Source of the DNA: Actinomycetes bacterium
GTDB taxonomy: Bacteria; Actinomycetota; Actinomycetes; Actinomycetales; Microbacteriaceae
Length of the DNA stretch: 64,000 nt
Direction of reading: 5' to 3'
Assembly (NCBI GenBank): GCA_023386365.1
Contig: JAEWJX010000076.1
Span: 25,437 to 89,436, forward strand
Shown here: positions 60,927 through 64,000 of the stretch, piece after piece
Numbering within the stretch: position 1 is the stretch's first letter
Layout: each line of letters begins with the position of its first letter
Notes under the pieces: model-generated
What the model was told of the DNA's origin: nothing
The model's database searches: none
Seen by the model: the letters and a program-made list of their open reading frames with translations, nothing else
Made by a program: the position numbers and the translations under genes

Positions 60927-61689
60927 TCCGGCGGCGTTCGAGGCGCTGACGGACGATCTGACCGCGCGCTTCGCGGGCTCGCCCGGTGCTCGGGGTCTGA
61001 TCCTCGCCGGCTCCACGGCCGAGCCGTCGCGTCGTGACCGCTGGTCGGACCATGACTTCCTCGCATTCGTGGACGAGGGGACCGGTGAAGCCGCTCGCGC
61101 GCAGCTGGGGTGGCTGCCCGATCCGCACCGCATCCTCGTCGTCGCGCGCGAGGGCGGGCTCGGCTTCTCGGTGCTCTACGACGACGGCCACCTGCTCGAG
61201 TTCGCTGTGGCGGAGGCCTCCGAGCTCCCCGACCTGCAGCTCGCGGAACACCGCGTCGCGTTCGGCGATGCTGCGTTCACCTCCTTCGTCGACGAGCGGG
61301 CGGCGGTCGTGCCCCCGCCGGCGGATCCGGCGAATGAGGTGCGGCTCACGTACGTGAAGCTGCTCGTCGGTTTCGGTCGCGCTCGCCGCGGAGAGCGGGT
61401 TGTCGCGGGGCAGTTCGTGAGGGGGTGGGCGGTGCGACACCTGCTCACGGCGGTGCGGCTTCGGCTCCCGCATCCGGCCGGCGGCCCCGATCCGTTCGAG
61501 CCGTCGCGTCGGCTCGAAGTGCATCACCCGGCGTTCGCCTCTCAACTCGACCACGTGCTCGCCGCCCCGGTCGAGGATGCGGCGCGAGGGGTCGCGCGGC
61601 TCGCCCGCGAGGCCCTTGAGCCGGGATGGGATGCGTTCCCGTCGACGGCGGCCGACGCCGTCATCGCCCTCCTCGAGGAGGGTCGGTGA
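60919..61689 (+). CDS. Nucleotidyltransferase-like protein
   Basis: A 256-residue protein with GLILAGSTAEPSRRDRWSDHDF, the GS...D-x-D pattern of the polymerase-beta nucleotidyltransferase fold, resembling aminoglycoside 6-adenylyltransferases. The rest is divergent, and the substrate is unknown. The ATG lies inside the GH13 stop region, and its stop overlaps the AAC(3)-like start, so three genes are translationally linked. Confidence 0.68.
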   Translation: MRDPAAFEALTDDLTARFAGSPGARGLILAGSTAEPSRRDRWSDHDFLAFVDEGTGEAARAQLGWLPDPHRILVVAREGGLGFSVLYDDGHLLEFAVAEASELPDLQLAEHRVAFGDAAFTSFVDERAAVVPPPADPANEVRLTYVKLLVGFGRARRGERVVAGQFVRGWAVRHLLTAVRLRLPHPAGGPDPFEPSRRLEVHHPAFASQLDHVLAAPVEDAARGVARLAREALEPGWDAFPSTAADAVIALLEEGR

Positions 61690-62471
61690 GCGCCGCCCTC
61701 GTCACCGGAGACGACCTCGTCGGCTGGCTGCTCGCCGCGGGTGTCCGTCGCGATGATGTGCTCCTCGCGCATTGCTCGCTGTCGGCGTTCGGCACGGTGG
61801 TCGGGGGAGAGCAGACCGTGATCGCGGCCCTGCGGGAGGTCGTGGGGTCGGCCGGCACGATCGTCATGCCTGCGCAGAGCTGGCAGTTGTGCGACCCCGA
61901 CTATCTCGACGATCCCGCCCTCGACGCCGCCCAACGTGAGTTGGTGCGGCGCGCGTTGCCCGCGTTCGATCCGCGCCTCACGCCGACGCGCACGATGGGT
62001 GTTGTCGCCGAGCTCTTCCGCACGCTTCCCGGGGTGCGTCGTAGCCCGCACCCGCACCGCTCGTTCTCGGCATGGGGAGCGTCGGCCGATGCGATCACGC
62101 TGGCTCAACCGCTCGACGCGCCGTTCGGGGAGGAGTCGCCTCTGGCGGCTCTGTACGCGCGCGACGCCAAGGTTGTGCTGCTCGGCGTGGGATACGAGAG
62201 CTGTACCGCGCTGCACCTGGCGGAGATGCGGTCAGGAAGGGCTCTCGCTCGTACCGTGCCGAACGGGGCGCCGGTTCGCGTGACAGGGGAGCGCACCTGG
62301 GTCACCTGGGATGAGCCGGTGCTCGAGGATGCCGACTTCCCGGCGCTGGGCGCGGCATTCGAACGTGCGGCCGGGGTGCTGCCGGCTCGGGTCGGCGGCG
62401 CGGAGTGCCGTGTCGTATCGATGGTGGCTTTGGTCGACTTCGCTCTCCAGGCGATGAACGAGGATTCATGA
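61686..62471 (+). CDS. AAC(3)-like N-acetyltransferase
   Basis: A 261-residue protein of the aminoglycoside 3-N-acetyltransferase (antibiotic_NAT) family: LAHCSLSAFGTVVGGEQTVI, TPTRTMGVVAELFRTLPGV, SPHPHRSFSAWG and LGVGYESCTALHLAEM are typical. Many chromosomal members act on other amines, so resistance is not implied. It is coupled to the preceding gene through GTGA. Confidence 0.82.
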   Translation: MSAALVTGDDLVGWLLAAGVRRDDVLLAHCSLSAFGTVVGGEQTVIAALREVVGSAGTIVMPAQSWQLCDPDYLDDPALDAAQRELVRRALPAFDPRLTPTRTMGVVAELFRTLPGVRRSPHPHRSFSAWGASADAITLAQPLDAPFGEESPLAALYARDAKVVLLGVGYESCTALHLAEMRSGRALARTVPNGAPVRVTGERTWVTWDEPVLEDADFPALGAAFERAAGVLPARVGGAECRVVSMVALVDFALQAMNEDS

Positions 62472-62474
62472 ATC

Positions 62475-62565
62475 TGAAAACGCTTGCAAACCCGGAAAGA
62501 TTCTGCGAGCATTCTGAAACCCGCAACGGTGCGCGATAGCTTCGACAGCAATGGAAGCGTTTGCA
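62475..62565. promoter_or_regulatory. Pair of LacI/MalR-type operators
   Basis: TGAAAACGCTTGCA (62475-62488) and TGGAAGCGTTTGCA (62552-62565) both fit TGnAAnCGnTTGCA, with a central CG as in LacI-family operators. Their centres are 77 bases apart, around a likely promoter for the binding-protein gene. No regulator gene is adjacent. Confidence 0.65.
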
Positions 62566-62597
62566 CCGCGGCCTGACAATCACAGAAAGGCACACCA

Positions 62598-63842
62598 ATG
62601 AAGGTGAACAAGATGGCCACGGCAGCACTCGCTGTCGGAGGCGTCTTCCTGGCCACATCCCTCGCCGCGTGCAGCACCGACGCCGGCACCGACGCACCCG
62701 CCTCGACCCTCACCGTCTGGGTCGACGCGAACCGCGTCACCGAACTGCGCGAGATCGCCGACAAGTTCGAAGCCGACAAGGGCGTCAAGGTCGAGCTCGT
62801 GCAGAAGGAGTACGGCGACGTCATGCGCGAGGACTTCATCCAGCAGGTCCCGACCGGCGAAGGACCCGACGTGATGATCGGCGGCCACGACTGGCTCGGC
62901 CAGCTCGTGCAGAACGGAGTCGTCGCGCCGCTCGAGCTCGGCGACAACGCCGCCGACTACCCCGAGGTGGCGCTCCGCGCCATGAGCTACGAGGGCGTCG
63001 CCTACGGCCTCCCCGTCTCCCTCGAGAACATCGCCCTCGTGCGCAACACCGCGCTCGCGCCCTCGACGCCCGGCACCTGGGAGGAACTGATCGCGGCCGG
63101 CGAGGCCGTGGTTGCGAGCGGCGCGGCCGAGTACCCGGTGCTGATCCCCTCCGACCCGGTCGACTCCGACCCGTACCACCTGTACCCGGTTCAGACCTCG
63201 TTCGGGGCGCCCCTGTTCGGCGTCAACGACGACGGCAGCTACAACCCCGACGAACTGCTCATCGGCAGCGACGGCGGCAACGAGTTCGCGGCCACCCTCG
63301 TCGAGTGGGGTGCGCGCGGCGTCATCGACACCGCCATCACGGGCGACATCGCGCGCGACGAGTTCGCCGCAGGCAAGGCACCGTACATGCTCTCGGGGCC
63401 GTGGAACCTGCCGGCGTTCACCGAAGCGGGCATCGAGTACGCGATCGACGCGATCCCGGCGGCCGGTCCCGAGGCACCCACACCGTTCGTGGGCGTGCAG
63501 GGCTTCTTCATCAGCTCGCAGAGCGAGAACGCGATCATCGCCAATGAGTTCGTCGTGAACTACCTCGGAAGCGAAGAGGCGCAGCTGGCGCTGTACGAAG
63601 CGGGAGGTCGCCCGCCGGCACTGCTGTCGGCGTTCGAGATCGCGGCAGCGGACAACCCCGACGTCGGTGCCTTCGGTGAGGTCGGCCAGACCGGCGTGCC
63701 CATGCCGGCGATCCCCGAGATGGGTGCCGTCTGGGACAACTGGGGCTCCACCGAGGCGGCCCTCGTGAACAACACCGCCGGCGACCCGACCGAGGCGTGG
63801 CAGGCGATGGCCGAGCGCATCCGGACGGCGATCGCCGGATAA
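62598..63842 (+). CDS. Sugar ABC transporter substrate-binding lipoprotein (MalE-like)
   Basis: A 414-residue lipoprotein with lipobox SLAAC (Cys25) and a MalE-type fold, clearly paralogous to the protein at 23536 (both have GKAP, GVQGF, QVPTGEGPD and MPAIPEMG/MPSIPEMG). The GH13 neighbour suggests maltodextrin as ligand. Permease genes do not follow; a G15 run and an opposite-strand gene do. AGAAAGG precedes the ATG. Confidence 0.93.
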   Translation: MKVNKMATAALAVGGVFLATSLAACSTDAGTDAPASTLTVWVDANRVTELREIADKFEADKGVKVELVQKEYGDVMREDFIQQVPTGEGPDVMIGGHDWLGQLVQNGVVAPLELGDNAADYPEVALRAMSYEGVAYGLPVSLENIALVRNTALAPSTPGTWEELIAAGEAVVASGAAEYPVLIPSDPVDSDPYHLYPVQTSFGAPLFGVNDDGSYNPDELLIGSDGGNEFAATLVEWGARGVIDTAITGDIARDEFAAGKAPYMLSGPWNLPAFTEAGIEYAIDAIPAAGPEAPTPFVGVQGFFISSQSENAIIANEFVVNYLGSEEAQLALYEAGGRPPALLSAFEIAAADNPDVGAFGEVGQTGVPMPAIPEMGAVWDNWGSTEAALVNNTAGDPTEAWQAMAERIRTAIAG

Positions 63843-63851
63843 CAGAGCACC

Positions 63852-63866
63852 GGGGGGGGGGGGGGG
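63852..63866. repeat. G15 homopolymer
   Basis: Fifteen consecutive G between the binding-protein gene and the convergent receptor gene, followed at 63871-63885 by GGGGGC-GCA-GCCCCC, a 6-bp hairpin. The run may be a slippery site, or an artefact of sequencing or assembly. Confidence 0.9.
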
Positions 63867-63891
63867 CGGAGGGGGCGCAGCCCCCGTTCGA

Positions 63892-64000
63892 TCAGATCTT
63901 GAACCGCCGCACCTCGCCGCGCAGCGTGTCGGCCTGGTTCGCGAGCTCGGCGATCGCGGACTCGAGGTCGCGGACCGAGTGCGTCTGCGCCTCGGCGACC
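63892..64000 (-). CDS. Methyl-accepting chemotaxis protein, C-terminal end
   Basis: The minus strand is open from the window edge to a TGA at 63892-63894. The 35 residues end LESAIAELANQADTLRGEVRRFKI, in shape the typical receptor tail (helical, ending LRxxVxxFKI). It implies that the strain is motile or chemotactic. Only the end is visible. Confidence 0.7.
   Translation of the reverse strand, partial: VAEAQTHSVRDLESAIAELANQADTLRGEVRRFKI

Noticed and set aside
58674..61133. A very long open frame on the minus strand opposite the GH13 gene
   Set aside because: High-GC shadow: its protein is Arg/Gly/Val-rich with no recognisable motif, whereas the plus strand has complete GH13 and NTase motifs. 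Only the last 101 codons (58674-58979) are a real gene.
60919..62471. Mobile antibiotic-resistance cassette
   Set aside because: No integrase, insertion sequence or recombination site is seen, base composition resembles the neighbours, and the genes are translationally coupled to GH13.

Overview
The window looks like a chromosomal segment of a high-GC actinobacterium, most likely Microbacteriaceae (Microbacterium-like). Reasons: strongly GC-biased codons, many GTG starts, at least sixteen genes whose -10 element lies only 6-8 bases before the start codon (leaderless mRNAs), and a gene order (rsmG tail, parS, parA, parB, then ddl, aminotransferase, trxA, trxB, murJ, DUF6049 protein, pcnA, then rpsF-ssb-rpsR-rplI-dnaB) typical of the origin-proximal region of this group. 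No prophage, insertion sequence, CRISPR array, tRNA or rRNA was seen.

Layout. 0-14.4 kb: chromosome partitioning, cell wall, thioredoxin system, tRNA CCA addition, ribosomal proteins and replicative helicase. A low-GC gap before dnaB (12.66-12.90 kb) carries a one-sided cluster of DnaA-box-like sequences. 14.4-16.7 kb: an accessory patch with a Phd-type antitoxin/toxin pair and a zinc-finger protein coupled to an unknown protein. 16.8-20.3 kb: an NhaA antiporter fused to a thioredoxin domain, next to a cyclic-nucleotide-domain/thioredoxin-reductase-like protein that lacks the CxxC. 20.3-27.3 kb: a galactoside locus (LacI repressor, triplicated operator, GH42 beta-galactosidase, CUT1-type binding protein and two permeases). 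27.4-34.5 kb: mixed metabolic and membrane genes, an ECF sigma factor, purB, a small phosphatase, and a WXG-like small protein coupled to an alpha/beta hydrolase. 34.6-39.1 kb: aminotransferase plus E1alpha-E1beta-E2 of a 2-oxoacid dehydrogenase. 39.1-43.4 kb: a zinc module (palindromic operator, ABC ATPase, permease, Zur-like regulator), an AlkD-like gene, cysteine-free ribosomal proteins L28-L33-S14, and HU. 43.4-54.8 kb: CopD-CtaG fusion, Pif1-like helicase, heme oxygenase with DUF2470 and DUF4383 genes and an iron-box-like site, a Tat phosphoesterase, a cysteine-desulfurase-like enzyme, an FAD oxidoreductase and RNase HI. 54.9-59 kb: a bacteriophytochrome-GGDEF protein, a stand-alone EAL protein and three paralogous ~100-residue proteins. 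59-63.9 kb: a GH13 amylase-family enzyme translationally coupled to a nucleotidyltransferase-like and an AAC(3)-like gene, a second sugar-binding lipoprotein without permeases, a run of 15 G, and the 3' end of a chemotaxis receptor.

How parts may work together. Heme oxygenase would supply biliverdin to the phytochrome, whose GGDEF output and the neighbouring EAL protein would form a light-responsive c-di-GMP circuit; the three small paralogues interleaved with it are the best candidates for undescribed partners. A second notable theme is a family of short hairpin repeats whose conserved arm supplies the stop codon of the gene it follows. A third is a perfect 18-bp palindrome between pcnA and the murJ operon that carries divergent -10 elements and seems to launch a 13-codon leaderless upstream ORF.
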